From Sialis fuliginosa (lineage: Eukaryota > Arthropoda > Insecta > Megaloptera > Sialidae), in contig OY540813.1 in assembly GCA_961205875.1 (NCBI GenBank), forward strand, positions 2,079,001-2,143,000: DNA of 64,000 nucleotides. Reading direction: 5' to 3'. Within the stretch, counting starts at the first letter, position 1; the number at the start of each line of letters is the position of its first letter. The notes under the pieces were generated by a model. The model saw only the letters and a program-made list of their open reading frames with translations, did no database searches and was not told the DNA's origin. Shown in pieces: positions 1-11,850 of this stretch. Position numbers and translations under genes: made by a program.

Positions 1-645
1 ATTGTATAGAAAATGACGTGAAAAGTTGTTTGTTTCAAACCGCAGGTCTGTATCTCAAACCGTTCTTGAGATATAGCCTCTCAAAGTTTTAGTTTTTTCA
101 AATTTTTTGAGAAAAAAGGCCATAACTTTTGAACGCGTGGTCGGAATTGATTTTAGTTGACGGATTTGGAATCAGCGTGTCAAAATCTATATAATGACAT
201 GTATAATACCTTAAAACTCGGAAAAAAAAATTTCGCGAAAAATCGAAAAAATTCAAAGGGGTATACCTTAAAAAAATGTCGATTTTTGACGAAATTTTTT
301 TTGTCGAATTTTAAAGTATTATACATGCCAAAATATAGATTTTGAAACGCTGATTTCAAATCCGTCAACTAAAATCAATTCCGACCACGCGTTCAAAAGT
401 TATGGCCTTTTTTCTAAAAAAATTTGAAAAAACTAAAACTTTGAGAGGCTATATCTCGAGATCGGTTTGAGATAGAGACCTGCGGTTTGAAACAAACAAC
501 TTTTCACGTCATTTTCTATACAATAAACATACTTTTAACGAAATCAAAAATTCGAAATTTTTTAGAGAAATTTCCTGCGGTGAACTTCAACTCGTCATAC
601 AAATATCGACTAAAATACAAGAAAATAAGACGTAGAATCATTTAG
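1..645 (-). repeat. Large palindrome (hairpin element), copy 1, left end cut by window
   Basis: Positions 1-14 (ATTGTATAGAAAAT) are the reverse complement of 511-524, and the arms match inward to a centre near 262. The right arm continues to about 645 with AAATATCGACTAAAATACAA and GACGTAGAATCATTTAGTT, matching the left end of the copy near 36300. The centre is an asymmetric spacer of about 75 nt around GTATAC. The mirror-image small ORFs on both strands come from the symmetry and are not genes. It carries no transposase. Its orientation is opposite to the copies at 36.3 and 58.6 kb. Confidence 0.85.
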
Positions 646-1371
646 TTGAGTTAGTACACAATATCTAATAAATATAAATTTACCAATTTCAAGATCTATA
701 TATTTAAAAGTAAAAAATAAAAATAAGTTATTTTAATTTTAATATTCTATTGAATTTTACGTAGAAAAATTCGGATTTTTTTAATAAAAATAAACATTTT
801 TTTCTTTTCGGAAACATAATAACAAATCTTCCATCTTCCAAGAAATAAAGTTGAATGTAAATGTATTAAAAAAATACGGTATTCAATTATAAAAAGACTC
901 TTCTACAAAATATAATGAAGAAGTGAGAGAGTCTATTATAATACATAAAACAATACACTCTCTTTCTATTATACCTCTCTTGTTTTTCTTTGAACCTACT
1001 ATTTTATACATAATTAATTATGAATTTTAAAACATTACAGCTTATTATAAAACATTTTTATCTTATTCTTTAGGGACTTACATGTTCTCAAATTCCCAAA
1101 CCTCTTTAAACTGAAAAAAAATCAGATTTATATTTAAAACAAGAGAGATACCCAGGCCCAGATAGAAGGGCCATTTGGGCCGAGTGCGTGAAGCCTCAGG
1201 GGCCCTAGGCACCTCGAAAAAATTATTTATATTTTATATAAATAATGACATTATATAAATATATGAATTTTTTTTTAATTTTTAAATTTGTAAAGATTGT
1301 AAGTTTTTTTATAAAATTTTCTTACGCTCGTGAAACGGGGGGGGGGGGGGTATAATACATTAAATTAAACA

Positions 1372-1421
1372 AGTGTCCAACACTGGCGTATGATCCAAGA
1401 CTGGTGCCAGTACCTATTTGA
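1372..1421 (-). mobile_element. Fragment of the AGGTACTGG family
   Basis: GATCCAAGACTGGTGCCAGT followed by ACCT is the terminal segment of the TA-flanked family described at 39057-39578. Confidence 0.6.
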
Positions 1422-3600
1422 TTGTTGCCTTAAATATTTTATATTTTAGATCCAATTTTCGTCAGATATTTCAAAATTATATTCAGTATATCCTCAACTC
1501 TGAATTTGTATTTTAAATAAAAGGAGGGGGAGGGGCATGAAAAGTTTACGTACCACTGAATTAAATAAACAAATATATATATATATAGGTTAATTAGAAA
1601 ACCAGTTTTAGCGAGTGGGAGGGGGTGGGGTGGGGATGGGGTGAGATCAAAAATGTTAAATCATGAAATGAATATTTCTTCAGAGAATTTCGACAAAAGC
1701 TTTAAGAAATGTAATAAGCAAATAAATTTATTGTTTTTAAAACAATGTAATTATGAAAATGGCTTCGGTATTCGGTTCGAACCCCAGTCATTCCGCGGGA
1801 GGGTTGATACGCCCACACAGTTAATACAGATTTAATTTCAAGATTTGATTATTACAAATTACATAGAGGTTTAATTGAAATTTTAATGTTAATTATATTT
1901 GTATATAAATGCATACCATATTCTAACATATTTGAGTATAATTATTTTCTACTATGTAGAATTTAACAATGTATGTCAACAGACATTCTTAAAATGAGGG
2001 GGGGGGGGGATTTTAGTATTTTCAGAAATTGGAAGTTAATAATTACAGCTGAATTTTTTTTTTAGGTCCCTGCATTTTTCCATAAGACCTCATGTTAAAA
2101 TATTTCGTTAGTATGTGTTTTCCCCTTTTATTCATTTCTATAAAACACACGTAACTAAAAGCGTGTGTGGAAGATGGACATATACTTTACAATTAAACAT
2201 TTTTAAATACTTTATTATACGTATCGTTTTACCGGTAATAAAATCAATTTTGATAGTTTTCAAAATATTTTTATCGGTAATTTGAAAACTACTAAACCGA
2301 TTTTTACGAGACTTTCACTGATAAAAATTCTAACCTCTTGTATAAATTTATGCTAGATACTTACACGCTACTAAGCAGTAACATAAAACACATAAATAAG
2401 AAAAATTACTGAACTACTGAACCGATTTTTATGAGACTTTCACTGATATAATGTGGCGTCCACTTGTTTAAACAGACGCTTGCGTGGATATTCATTGATT
2501 TGAAGAACAAAACCTATTATTATATTTTCTACACTACAAATGACGTGTGTAGAAGACGGATGGATAACTTTCGTAATAAGTTTTAATATTTTATCAATAC
2601 ACAACAGATAAAAAGATTAATATATCTGCGAAAGTGAAAAATGACCATTTCTTCGAGGAGAAATAAAAAAAATATAAAATATCTAGCAGTAGCATGCATT
2701 CAATATTTAACTCCATGCGCGCTAAATGGCATGAAGAACGAGCGTCTTAACGCAACGTTTTATACCGACGTTACGTTACTTATTACTTTGATCACACACA
2801 AAACGTTTTTTTTTATGATATATTTTGCATATACACATAACTATAATTATAAAAATAAGTGCTCAATAATTTAGTGCATTTACCCTACTTTTTTTCGAAT
2901 AAATATTTTTACGTACATACAAAAATAAAATGTTGATTTTTTTTTACAAAAAATGAAAATGCGAAAAAATAAAACAAAAAAATGATCGTATTAAAAATTT
3001 AATATTCAAAACATTGATTTTTTTTTTCGTGAAAGCAGAAAAATTAAAGCTCGCCATGAGACTGTTTAAACTTTTTACAGTTTTCAGTACAGCAATACTT
3101 CCATTTACGTAGTTAATTAGTTCTATGAAAACAACGTAATTGAAATTGCTCCAAATCTTCCAAAAAATGGGAAAAATTACTGTAATTTAATATTTTATTC
3201 GTAATGTAAGCCAGTCTCGTGCTAAGCTCTGACTCAAGTTGAGTCACTTAACTTTAAATAAGGGCATTATATTTTCAAAAGGTACTTAACTCTTTTTTTC
3301 TTCTTCAAATTTTGATAGTTTAAATTTAAAAAATAAAAATTCGTAACATAAACAAAAAATCAAAATTTGAAGAAAATCATCGAGGTATAGAGTTAGTACC
3401 CATATAAATTTTTAAGCCCTTAAATATACCTTAAAATTATATTCTTGCGATGAAAAACAAAAATTAAAAAAACATTTATATTTATTTATTTTTAATATTA
3501 CACCTAATTAATTTTATACCTATAAAGTAATAACATATATACGGTATATTAGGTACATATAGACATTTATATGGTGTATATTTTGCAGGGGTGTACTTAC

Positions 3601-3683
3601 GTCTGAATCGGCCCCTTTGTCCGCCCCTGGACATGTAAATGTGACATATTCGTGACATCTTTTATGTACTACAAAACTGCAAA
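3601..3683 (-). CDS. Pkc53E: Conventional protein kinase C, 83-nt exon 3 (end of C1A and C1A-C1B linker)
   Basis: On the minus strand an acceptor (TTTGTTACAG|TTTGC) and a strong donor (TCAGAC|GTAAGT) enclose 83 nt. With the single base carried from exon 2 it reads [20 protein letters not shown], then ADKGADSD, residues 73-100. It completes the C1A ligand set: Cys74, His79, Cys82 and Cys90, giving the full HX12CX2CX13CX2CX4HX2CX7C pattern over three exons. The linker after Cys90 is the acidic, hydrophilic stretch that precedes C1B in this family. The exon ends on a codon boundary. Human PRKCA exon 3 is also 83 nt by family knowledge. The next exon, C1B, should start with a residue pair like PR and was not found between 1 and 3600, so intron 3 is at least 3.6 kb. 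Confidence 0.95.
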
Positions 3684-3759
3684 CTGTAACAAAAAAACGA
3701 CATAAATTTATTAGTTAATAAATCATAAAATTATATAATATTTTTCTTATAATTTAAAT

Positions 3760-4093
3760 CAGGGGTTCCCAACATTTTTGTACCCAAGAGCATACTATAA
3801 AATACCGATTTATATATTTTTTTCATATGAATAGAATTTTCAACAGAATCAAAAAAATATTAGATTCAAATTTACCAATAAAAATATATTATATTTTCTA
3901 TAAATTAAATCAGGGGTTCCCAATATTTTTATAACCAAGAGTATATTATAAAATACCGCAAATTTATAGTATTTTTCTTCATATAAATAGAATTTTAAAC
4001 AGAATCAAAAAATATCAGATTTTGTAATTTCGTTTTAAAATCTTATTTAAAGTGGTGCCATAGTGTATGCGGGTATAGGGTTGAGAACCTCTG
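3760..4093 (+). mobile_element. hAT-type non-autonomous element with internal duplication
   Basis: Ends are CAGGGGTTCCCAAC and GTTGAGAACCTCTG, imperfect inverted repeats. The 8-bp duplication ATTTAAAT is present at 3752-3759 and 4094-4101, the hAT hallmark. The first 151 bp are repeated in tandem (second start at 3911). It lies 76 bp from the PKC exon 3 acceptor. Confidence 0.8.
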
Positions 4094-4439
4094 ATTTAAA
4101 TTAAACACATGGTATATTTTAATTACTTATTATTTCTAATTATTTTATTATTAACCCTTATTTTCTTTATTGTTTGGTCCTTGGAAACTAGGATATACAA
4201 TAACATACATACATAGCATGTCCCTTAAGTAAAGTACCATGTTGCAGGTAAAACTACGGATAATTTAAACAGTTATAAATTTTTGGACTATTATTTTATG
4301 GGTACAAATTTACGGGACACATATAGTTTTAAATGTATAGTTGGTGCACTCTTAGGCAGTACCGGCTTTAGGGTGGGGGGGGGGGGGGGGCGAACCAATT
4401 TGAGATAAATATAGTAAATAATTTAGAACTAAAAAAAAT

Positions 4440-4512
4440 GTTTAAAGAAATTCCCTAACTTTCCCTGACCACTTTAGGCTTCCCTGACTTTCCAGAAAGT
4501 GGACACCCTAAT
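4440..4512 (+). repeat. CCCTGACTTTCC repeat-family fragment
   Basis: Shares CCACTTTAGGCTTCCCTGAC and GTGGACACCCTAAT with 34020-34310 and 48290-48580. It looks like one end of a short dispersed element. Confidence 0.55.
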
Positions 4513-4914
4513 TACGACCATACTGTATGTACTAATATCACAACAAAACATGTGTTAACTCCACGAACGGTATGTTTTCGTTTTCGATTAAAACGTTTGC
4601 TAACAAATTGTATTGAAAATAAAATTGAATCTCATATGAAAATATCATCTCTATTCAAATTGCGACGCTTTTCCCAATTCACTAACATTTTATTTGAATC
4701 CGTTCATTCATCGGGATGCTTTCAATTACAATAAAAGGCAGAGGTACTTAACCTGAGGGGTCGGTGTCCCCCTTAAAAGGCTCATATCCGTTTCTGCATG
4801 CACTAATTATTCATTTTTATTTTTTTACGTATTTGGTTGAAAAGTGACTTTTTCATACGAAAATTAAGGCCTATCCTTCCAGAAAATTAGCTGAATGATC
4901 TCGAAAATCTTTAC

Positions 4915-5145
4915 TTTTTTATACCTTGTATATGAAATATAAATAAGTATAGTAAAGCCGATTTTTTTCGAAATCCGGATTTTGATGGAATTATCCATTT
5001 TGGCCTTCCCTTAATCCATTCTGACTATTTTCGCCATTATGGTATATGTGTCTGTCTGTCGGTCTGTGAGCGCTGTAACTCAGATACGACAAATCATAGA
5101 CGGATGAAATTTTATATTTAAGATTAATTTTTTTGTTCCAAAAAT
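4915..5145 (+). repeat. Dispersed repeat, copy 1 (TTGTATATGAAATAT family)
   Basis: Contains CCTTGTATATGAAATA, TTTTTCGAAATCC, TTAATCCATTCTGACTATTT and CTGTCTGTCGGTCTGT. The same order recurs at 59925-60180. No coding capacity is seen. Confidence 0.65.
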
Positions 5146-5300
5146 TCATTTGATATAATTTTATCTATAGTTTATGTCCCATTCATTTTATTCTATCTTA
5201 TTAGTTTGTCAGAAATGTTTTAATAAAATAAGAATGTTGTTAGGATTACGTATAAGAAAGTCCCGTGGTTCCCAAGGCAGATATTTTTATTTATTTTAAA

Positions 5301-5503
5301 CTAGTTGTTAACCGCGACTTCGTCCGCGTGAAATTTGTATTTTTTTAAATCTAATTGATTTTTTTCGGGATACAAAGTAGCCTATGCCCTTCCTTAGTAT
5401 GCAAGCAATCTCCCTGCAAAATTTCATTAAGATCGGTTCAGCGGTTTTGCTGTGAAAAGGTAACAAACAGAAAGACAGAGTTACTTTCGCATATTAGTAT
5501 GGA
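5301..5503 (-). mobile_element. Short Helitron-like element (203 bp)
   Basis: On the minus strand it starts TCCATACTAATATGCGAAAG directly after an A and ends with a hairpin, CGCGGACGAAGTCGCGG, followed by TTAACAACTAG and then T. Start TC, 3' hairpin, CTAG end and A/T insertion site are all Helitron traits. It is far too short to encode a Rep-helicase. Confidence 0.8.
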
Positions 5504-5726
5504 TTATTAAATTTTTTTAAATATAGTTTTTATATGAACGCTATAAAAGTTTGAGAGCTTCTGATTTAGGAAATAGGATTCCCACAACAAAAGCTTGTAT
5601 ATTGTAATTTTGTTTTATTCTTCGATACTTGAACTGAAATAATTTACATATAACAATAGTTTTTATTGCTTAAGAATACTATATTATACTAATCTAATGG
5701 ATAAAAAAGATAAGCAACATTGGGAG

Positions 5727-6082
5727 CGTTCACGTCTGACCAAAAAACGGAACAACGAGCTTTGATTGGTTGATTCATGGAACTTCTGGTGGAATGTACC
5801 AGAAATTAAAAGAATGTCATTTTTTAAGCATGTAAAAGTGAGAAAGAAGTAACTATAAAGAGATAGAAACTAGTGACCAGGCTAACCAAAGAACTTATAT
5901 GTTCACTTCATGTTGAACGTTTCTGCCAGAACACTAGTTTCTATCTCTTTATGGTTACTTCTGTCTCACTTCCTTACTCGCTTAAAAAATGGCATTCTTT
6001 AAATTTCTGGTAGATTCCACCAGAAATTCCATGAATCAACCAATCAAAGCTCGTTGTTCACTGTTTTTGGTCAATCGTGAAC
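5727..6082. mobile_element. 356-bp palindromic MITE in intron 2
   Basis: CGTTCACGTCTGACC at the left is mirrored by GGTCAATCGTGAACG at the right. Inner blocks such as ACTAGTTTCTATCTCTTTAT also match across the centre near 5905. The arms are diverged and no clear target duplication was found. Confidence 0.7.
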
Positions 6083-6427
6083 GTGACCAATAAAAACCAA
6101 CGTGCTTTTTTACGTAGAACCCCGCTTTTATAATTATTATGTCGAAAATAAAAAAATATGTGAAATATTTTAAAATGAAGTAAATCTTATATTCTGATAT
6201 ATGTTGCTTACTTTATAATCACCCTATGTGTAAATGTATAAATACAATACAGTACAAGATGATTCATTTCGGAGATTAAGCACCGGAAACATCCGGAATT
6301 ATTGTGAAGAGATTTGTTTTCAGAATCACCCATGTTTGAAATCATAAAATTTAAATAATCTGAATGTTATGGGTTGTTCTGGACCAAAAACGATTAACTT
6401 CATTTTAATATTGCTTTCTGAATCAGA

Positions 6428-6560
6428 AAAAAAATTGTTCTCTGATTTCAAAATGTTAACTTGATCTTTCCGTTTCAGGTCAAGACAAACACTTTGCTTT
6501 CCGTGTCTGTCTGTCTATCACCTGAATCCTTGTCACACGCATAATTTATAATGAAACTGG
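6428..6560 (-). repeat. AATATCGGTTCAGTGG family, copy F (partial)
   Basis: Reverse-complement fragment with TTTCCGTTTCAGGTCAAGAC, CGTGTCTGTCTGTCT and ATCCTTGTCACACGCATAAT. Confidence 0.55.
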
Positions 6561-6764
6561 TTTGATTGAATGATCGTTGTAAGCAATTTTCAAATATATT
6601 TAAATAAATATGATTTAAATGTAAAATTTCATAGAAAATAATGAAAATTAGTGTTTCTACGGTAAGTCATGAAACTACTTCTTATTTTCTTATCTTTAAA
6701 TTGATATTTCTATGAAAAATTTTAATTTGAACAATGAAATTTGACAAATTTTTTTTGGGTTTTA

Positions 6765-6885
6765 GATTTCGTTAAAAGTATGTTTTTATATTGTTATTAT
6801 ATAGAAAATTACGCGAAAAGTTGAAATTTTCAAACCGCAGGTCTGTATCTCAAACCGTTCTCGAGATATGACCTCTCAAAGTTTT
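6765..6885 (+). repeat. Solitary half-arm of the large palindrome family
   Basis: TTTCGTTAAAAGTATGTTT, ATAGAAAATTACGCGAAAAG and CAAACCGCAGGTCTGTATCT follow in the same order as the left arm of the full copies, then stop within TCAAAGTTTTAAG. No opposite arm follows, so it is a truncated copy. Confidence 0.75.
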
Positions 6886-7304
6886 AAGTACTTTTAATTG
6901 TTTTTTGGTAAAGAATGGGTTGCTAAAATAACCCAATATTGGTATCAAATATAATTGTCACGGTGTAATTATAAATAAATTTTTAATAAGTCTGCTTGGC
7001 TGAAAATGGCGACAATGTGATAACTCTTACTGGAGGAACTCTAAGTAATACTAATTTTTATGTAACCCTGATACTTTTTTCCCGAAAAAAGACTTTCCTT
7101 CCTTCTACAAAATACAAAACTCGACTGTTTATTCACCATTTTCATTTAAAACACAAGCGCACGTACAATAAGTAAATAAACATAGACGGAGACCGAAGAT
7201 ATTCTACATTAAAATTATTTATTCAGGATGGTTTTATGAATATTTAAACACGTTGCCCAAGGGTGCCAACACACTACTGGGAATAAACAGCACAAATGTA
7301 TTAC

Positions 7305-7336
7305 CTTGACATTGGTAGCCCTGCTTGCCGAAACCC
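7305..7336 (-). CDS. Pkc53E: Conventional protein kinase C, 32-nt micro-exon 2 (centre of C1A)
   Basis: On the minus strand the sequence reads TTTGTTACAG|GGGTTTCGGC ... CAATGTCAAG|GTAATA. The acceptor and donor bracket 32 nt. Joined to the TG left by exon 1, the frame reads W-GFGKQGYQCQ and ends one base into the next codon. This supplies Cys71, the third zinc-binding cysteine of C1A, with the required 13-residue spacing after Cys57. From knowledge of the family, vertebrate PRKCA and PRKCB also have a 32-nt exon 2 encoding the same segment, so both size and phase look conserved. It sits 55,500 bp downstream of exon 1 and is far too short for ordinary ORF calling. Its recognition rests on peptide match, splice sites and phase together. 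Confidence 0.95.
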
Positions 7337-8524
7337 CTGTAACAAACAATATAATGTTAATATAATATAATATTCAAATAAATTGATTATTTATCTACTA
7401 TATGTAATATAATAACATTTGTTCAAGTACTATCAATATTGAATTTGTTAAAATGTTAATGTAGTTACACATGTGAAATAAATACAGTAATAACTCCATT
7501 TACGCGGTTAATTGGTTCCATGAAAACAACGCGTAAATGGAACAATCTGTTTTACTGTTAACCAGGGACGTATTTCTAAATTTTGCGCCCTGGGCGAATT
7601 TTTTTTTTAATGTCAAAAACTTAGTATAAACAAAAGTTTAGCAATGAGTGATTTCAGGATAAATTATTTGAGAGCAAGGATTATTAGAAATAGGATAGTT
7701 CGCGTGATTATTTTGTAGTATAGTCCAGGCTGTGGAGGCTAAAACAGGTTATTTTAAGGTACAGTTTTGCTACTCACAGGATTTGTTACAAAATTGATTT
7801 ACAATAATATTCTAAGTTTTATCTGATTTTGGTTATCTGCGTCATGAGTAAACCAATTCTTCAGATTTTCTGATTTTTCTTAAATACCGGTCTAAATAAG
7901 TATTATACAAAAAAAAGTTTCAAATAAAAGTTGTTCGTTATAAAATTCCCTACAACCTCCATTTGAAAAAAAAAAATGTATATTAAAACATAAACAAACA
8001 AATAAAATTTTCATTCGATATTTTACGAAGTAATTATAAAATTAATTCATATTTAAAGTAATCAAATTTGACAATTTGAGTGAAAAGTATAAAAAAAAAA
8101 CTGTTTAAAAAAATATTTTTGAAACATAAGTTCCACACACGTTATAACTAATTACCATTCCAAATCCCGCCGCTCCCGGAGTTTTCACCGGAAGGAAGCG
8201 GTTCCCGGATGAGCGGGGCGTGTTCCGGGATGTGACTCCCCCCCCCCCCCCCCGGCACTCTTTCAACGTAGGAATCAACCGTTTACAATTATTATTGGTA
8301 ATCTGATGTTTAGAAAATTTCCTGAAACCCTGTCTTTTCAATTGATACAAATTGGTTTTCCGATATTGATACGATAAGATTCGAAGGGAAATATTAATAT
8401 GGTAAAATACAGTGAAGCTTGATGGACATGAATGGAATATGAATTATAAAAAAGTTGAATTCAGGGAAATATGGATTTTTGCGATTTAAAAAAAATATGG
8501 AAAAATTTTTAGATCAGAAGTAAT

Positions 8525-8713
8525 GAAATCAAATCTTGATAGATCTGCATTTTGAGACAAAATTATATTTATATTGATCTTTTGAATCTCTATCACGATC
8601 TACAACAATCTTTAGAGATCGTTGTAGATCTTTGCAGGTATCCACAGATCAAAAACGAGTGAAAAAATATGAGTTTGTCTCAAAATGCAGATCTATCAAG
8701 ATCTGATTTGATC
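8525..8713. repeat. Short foldback repeat
   Basis: GATCTGCATTTTGAGACAAA at 8543-8562 is the reverse complement of a segment near 8673-8692, with matching ATCTTGATAGATC flanks. The arms are about 38 bp with a loop of about 110 bp. Confidence 0.65.
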
Positions 8714-9179
8714 ACCACATCTTGTGTTAGGATTTAAGGAAGGATATGTTTGTATTGAAAAATATCATCAAATTACCAGGTTATAAAATACAATAAGGTG
8801 GTCTTTAAAAAATCGTTTCTGTATGGTTCAATCAAAATCTCATATTAAAAAAAATCCAATTTTTTTTTTTTTCTGTATGAATGTAGCTATTGTCAAGCGT
8901 ACTCGATTTTTTGACTGATTTTTAACAATATAGTGGCTCTTGAAAAAAAATTACTTTCTTGATAATTTTTTACATTCAAGGGACTTTAAAAAATGTTATT
9001 TAAAAATAATTACGAAAATTTCCACTAACAAAAATAAAAATCAGACTATTAATGTTAAAGTTTTCGCTTGGACAAGTTTGAAAAAAGTGTGCCGAGAAAA
9101 ACGCGATTAAAAGTTTAAATACATATTTATTAATGAATAAAATAAAAATAAAAAATATAAAAAAAAAACCTAAAGAAAC

Positions 9180-9565
9180 TCAAAAGTATAGAATAATTCA
9201 ATTTAACAGTTTTTGAAGTCGGTTTTATTTTTTTATTTCCAAAAAAAAATTTTTTTATTTGGCACCGACGAAAAAAATTTACATTTAATAATAATTATAT
9301 ACATATCAGCGTTTTTATTTATTTTTTTCTTATAATGTTTATTTTTATTTTTCCTTTCTGAGTGACGTATCTTCCAAATTCATGGTCAGATTCTGATAAA
9401 ATTTACATAGGACCACCTCTGGAGTATATTCTTCCAAACAAACAAAAAAACATCAAAATCGGTTCATATTTATTGGAGTTATACCCTTCTCCTTTTTTGA
9501 AGTCAGTAAATAAAATTATCAAATTCATATCAATGATAATAGAAGGAGTTATTCCTTATTAGTAA
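9180..9565 (+). repeat. Dispersed repeat (GAGTGACGTATCTTC family), copy 1
   Basis: GAGTGACGTATCTTC, ATGGTCAGATTCTGAT, AAATTTACATAGGACCACCT and the CAAACAAACAAAAAAACATC stretch recur at 29440-29545 and 45880-46010. The 66-residue frame here is a by-product of the repeat. Confidence 0.65.
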
Positions 9566-10038
9566 GTTATTTAGGTGAGAAATAATCATAGACAGTATTA
9601 GATGTGCAGTTCGTAATCCCCCGTTGGCGAACAGAAAATCCCATTATCGGCCATTGTTGGCTTCAGCAGGTCACATAGCTAACTGAATTACCACTCTGAG
9701 AAACCCCGTACAAACATACATACATTTATATTATATATTAGTCAGTATGTAATGTTTATTATAGGTTTATCATACCGGATGAATTAAAAGTAACGAACAT
9801 TATTCAAATACAGGATGATTCGAAAGTATGGCTTTGATTTTTGCATTGAATTTTGTATTAAGAGATTTTCAAATGCCATGAGTGTCATGGGACTTTCTTA
9901 TACGTATTACAGAGATTGAACAGTGTGCGTGTTTGCCATAGGGGGACTTTCTTCGTGGGTGGTTCTAATTAATTATGTAAAAAAAATATTTGTGGCTAAA
10001 TCATAAATGATAATAATATACTCGGTTATTTTTATCTA

Positions 10039-10529
10039 AAACAATTTCAATCTAAATCTAAATTTATGCAAACGTCAAAATGACAGTTAATATATCAATT
10101 TAAAAAAACAAAACACGAATTTTTAAAATAAATTGAGATAAATCTTTGTAAGGGAATATTTTACAACAAATGTTGTAGATATTCTATAAAATTTTCACGT
10201 AACATGTGTCGTTCTTGAGATATCTTGAAAAAATAAATATTTTGGGGTGTCACCCCTCCCCCTTACACACGATTTTGAAATGGAACCACCCTTAAGCCAG
10301 ACCCAACCATCCGACCAAGTTTCAATAATATCGGTTCAGTGGTTCATAAGTTATGCGTGTGACAAGGATTCAGGGGACAGACGGACACACGGACACGGAA
10401 CGAAAAGTGTTTGCCTTGACGTGAAACGAAAAGATAAATTTAAAATTTTGAAATCGGAGAACATTTTTTTTGTCTCATTCTAAAACGATCACAAAGCTTC
10501 TCGTATCTTCGATATTGCGCAGAAGTAAA
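10039..10529 (+). repeat. Dispersed repeat (AATATCGGTTCAGTGGTTCA family), copy A
   Basis: Ordered blocks: AATTTCAATCTAAATCTAAA, GGGAATATTTTACAACAAAT, ATCGGTTCAGTGGTTCATAA, GTTATGCGTGTGACAAGGAT and TTCTCGTATCTTCGATATTG. The same order recurs in at least five other places in the window. No reverse transcriptase or transposase frame is present, so the class is unknown. Confidence 0.7.
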
Positions 10530-11124
10530 AAGTGAAAAGTAGTGAACTTGGTCACGTTGGCAACTGATGTATTTATCTCAATTTTGTAAACGATGAACTC
10601 TACAATCGGAACCAAAACAACCAGAAAATTAATTACAGCAACAGAGAAAGTTTTGTTTGAGTTAAAAAAAAAAAACTTTACCAACGCATATATTTTAACT
10701 CTCTATTGGAACAAACTCCAGAGTTTACAAATAAAACAACATTATTTCGAAAAAAAATATTGTTCGTAACAACGGGAGGTTTTTGCCCTTGCGTAGCCGC
10801 GGGGTAGTTTCTTAAAGAAAAAATATATTCCATATTTCTTCACGCCAAATTAAATAAAACTCGATTTTGTAAATAACTCGACAGAAATTAAGTTAGTTCA
10901 AGAAGGAACGCCTTATTTTTTATTTTAGGGGTAAGAAAGTGACGCTCTCTCGCTCAAAAATTGTATAAAACGAATCTGGTTATGTCGCTTTCATTTTTTT
11001 AACTTAATATTTACGACAGACGGTCAGAAAATATTGCTTTAATCTTTCATTGTCTTTTTCATGTACTTGAAAATAACTTCTTTGTTTTTTAAAGAAAATT
11101 TTATTATTTTTGAAGTGGGACTTT

Positions 11125-11850
11125 TTTACAAACAATAATAATAAATCCTTGTTCCATCGCTAACGTTTCTCGGTTTTAGTTTTGGTAACACAAAACTGAG
11201 CAAATTGATAATTTAAAACCACAAAATAATTAATAAACAGTGCAGGTATTAATGAAACAAAAATGATATTTACTTAGGCGTGACGTCATTCACTCTGATT
11301 GGTGTTCCATCTAACATGGCGGATTGCTGTATTTTGTGTTTTTAGTTTAACAAAAATTATATTAATCTCGCTTTTAATATAAAAATAAATTAGTCCAGTA
11401 AAAGAAGCATTTCGACATGAAATTTAGGAGGCAAGCAATTTTATGATTGAGTCTTATAGATTTTGAACCGGAGAATTCGAAAAAAAATAACCCAGACCAG
11501 CGAAAAGTGGTGCAACATCCTTAAAAATGGGGCGTAAGGGTGAAAATCCCATTTCCAACCGTTTTTTCAATTTATCACAAAATCTAAAGCAACGATGGTA
11601 TATTTTTATGGTTGATATATGTTCAGGACACTCAGACGAATCGATTGTGGCCACATATACTAAATTTGGCTAAAAATTACCTCTTCCAGAGGGCTCAAAA
11701 GAAATAGTTTAAAAATTAATAACTTTTGTTAAAATCATCCAAATGACTCGTAATTAATACATTTTTTAGAATCTTTTCAACCTATTTCATTATTTAAAAT
11801 CATTATTTCAGTGATACTTTGTTACTGGCATCATGCCTATTATAGTACAT
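11125..11850 (+). mobile_element. Dispersed element ending TGGCATCATG, interrupted by a 365-bp insertion
   Basis: TAATAAATCCTTGTTCCATC, CGTTTCTCGGTTTTAG, AACATGGCGGATTGCTGTAT and TGATACTTTGTTACTGGCAT match 45030-45369 in order. Between 11391 and about 11755 this copy holds extra DNA that is absent from the 45-kb copy. Confidence 0.75.
11391..11755. mobile_element. Unclassified 365-bp insertion
   Basis: The uninterrupted copy reads ATAAATACATTTTTTAG at about 45285-45301. Here the same sequence is split, with TAGTCCAGTAAAAGAAGC on the left and GACTCGTAATTAATACATTT on the right. AAT on both sides may be a target duplication, but this is not certain. The 66-residue frame inside is not recognisable. 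Confidence 0.6.

Larger units (their letters stand above)
1..3600 (-). other. PKC intron 3, partial (runs off left edge)
   Basis: It begins with GTAAGT at 3600-3595 on the minus strand. No C1B exon was seen in it. Apart from the palindrome at the left edge it is AT-rich with G runs at 1337-1350 and 1998-2009, a fragment of the AGGTACTGG family near 1372-1421, and internally similar stretches near 2270-2330 and 2400-2450 (ACCGATTTTTAYGAGACTTT). Confidence 0.85.
3684..7304 (-). other. PKC intron 2 (3,621 bp)
   Basis: Bounded by GTAATA after the micro-exon and TTACAG before exon 3 on the minus strand. It holds a hAT-type element only 76 bp upstream of the exon 3 acceptor, a short Helitron-like element, a 356-bp palindrome and a solitary arm of the large hairpin family. 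The donor GTAATA is weaker than the GTAAGT donors of exons 1 and 3. Confidence 0.9.

Noticed and set aside
157-368. Mirror-image 62-residue frames on both strands in the palindromes (also near 36.6 and 58.9 kb)
   Set aside because: They arise because the two arms encode the same sequence on opposite strands. There is no domain, and the copies differ by frameshifts.
1774-1784. tRNA gene or SINE from a GGTTCGAACCC B-box
   Set aside because: A perfect B-box is present, but no A-box or cloverleaf can be drawn upstream on either strand.
1-3600. PKC exon 4 (C1B domain)
   Set aside because: Minus-strand reading shows no HKF...FCDHCG-type peptide with splice sites in this interval; it must lie to the left of the window.
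9597-9715. Possible snoRNA or tRNA-derived SINE
   Set aside because: It has balanced composition, but no box C/D, H/ACA or Pol III promoter pair could be found.
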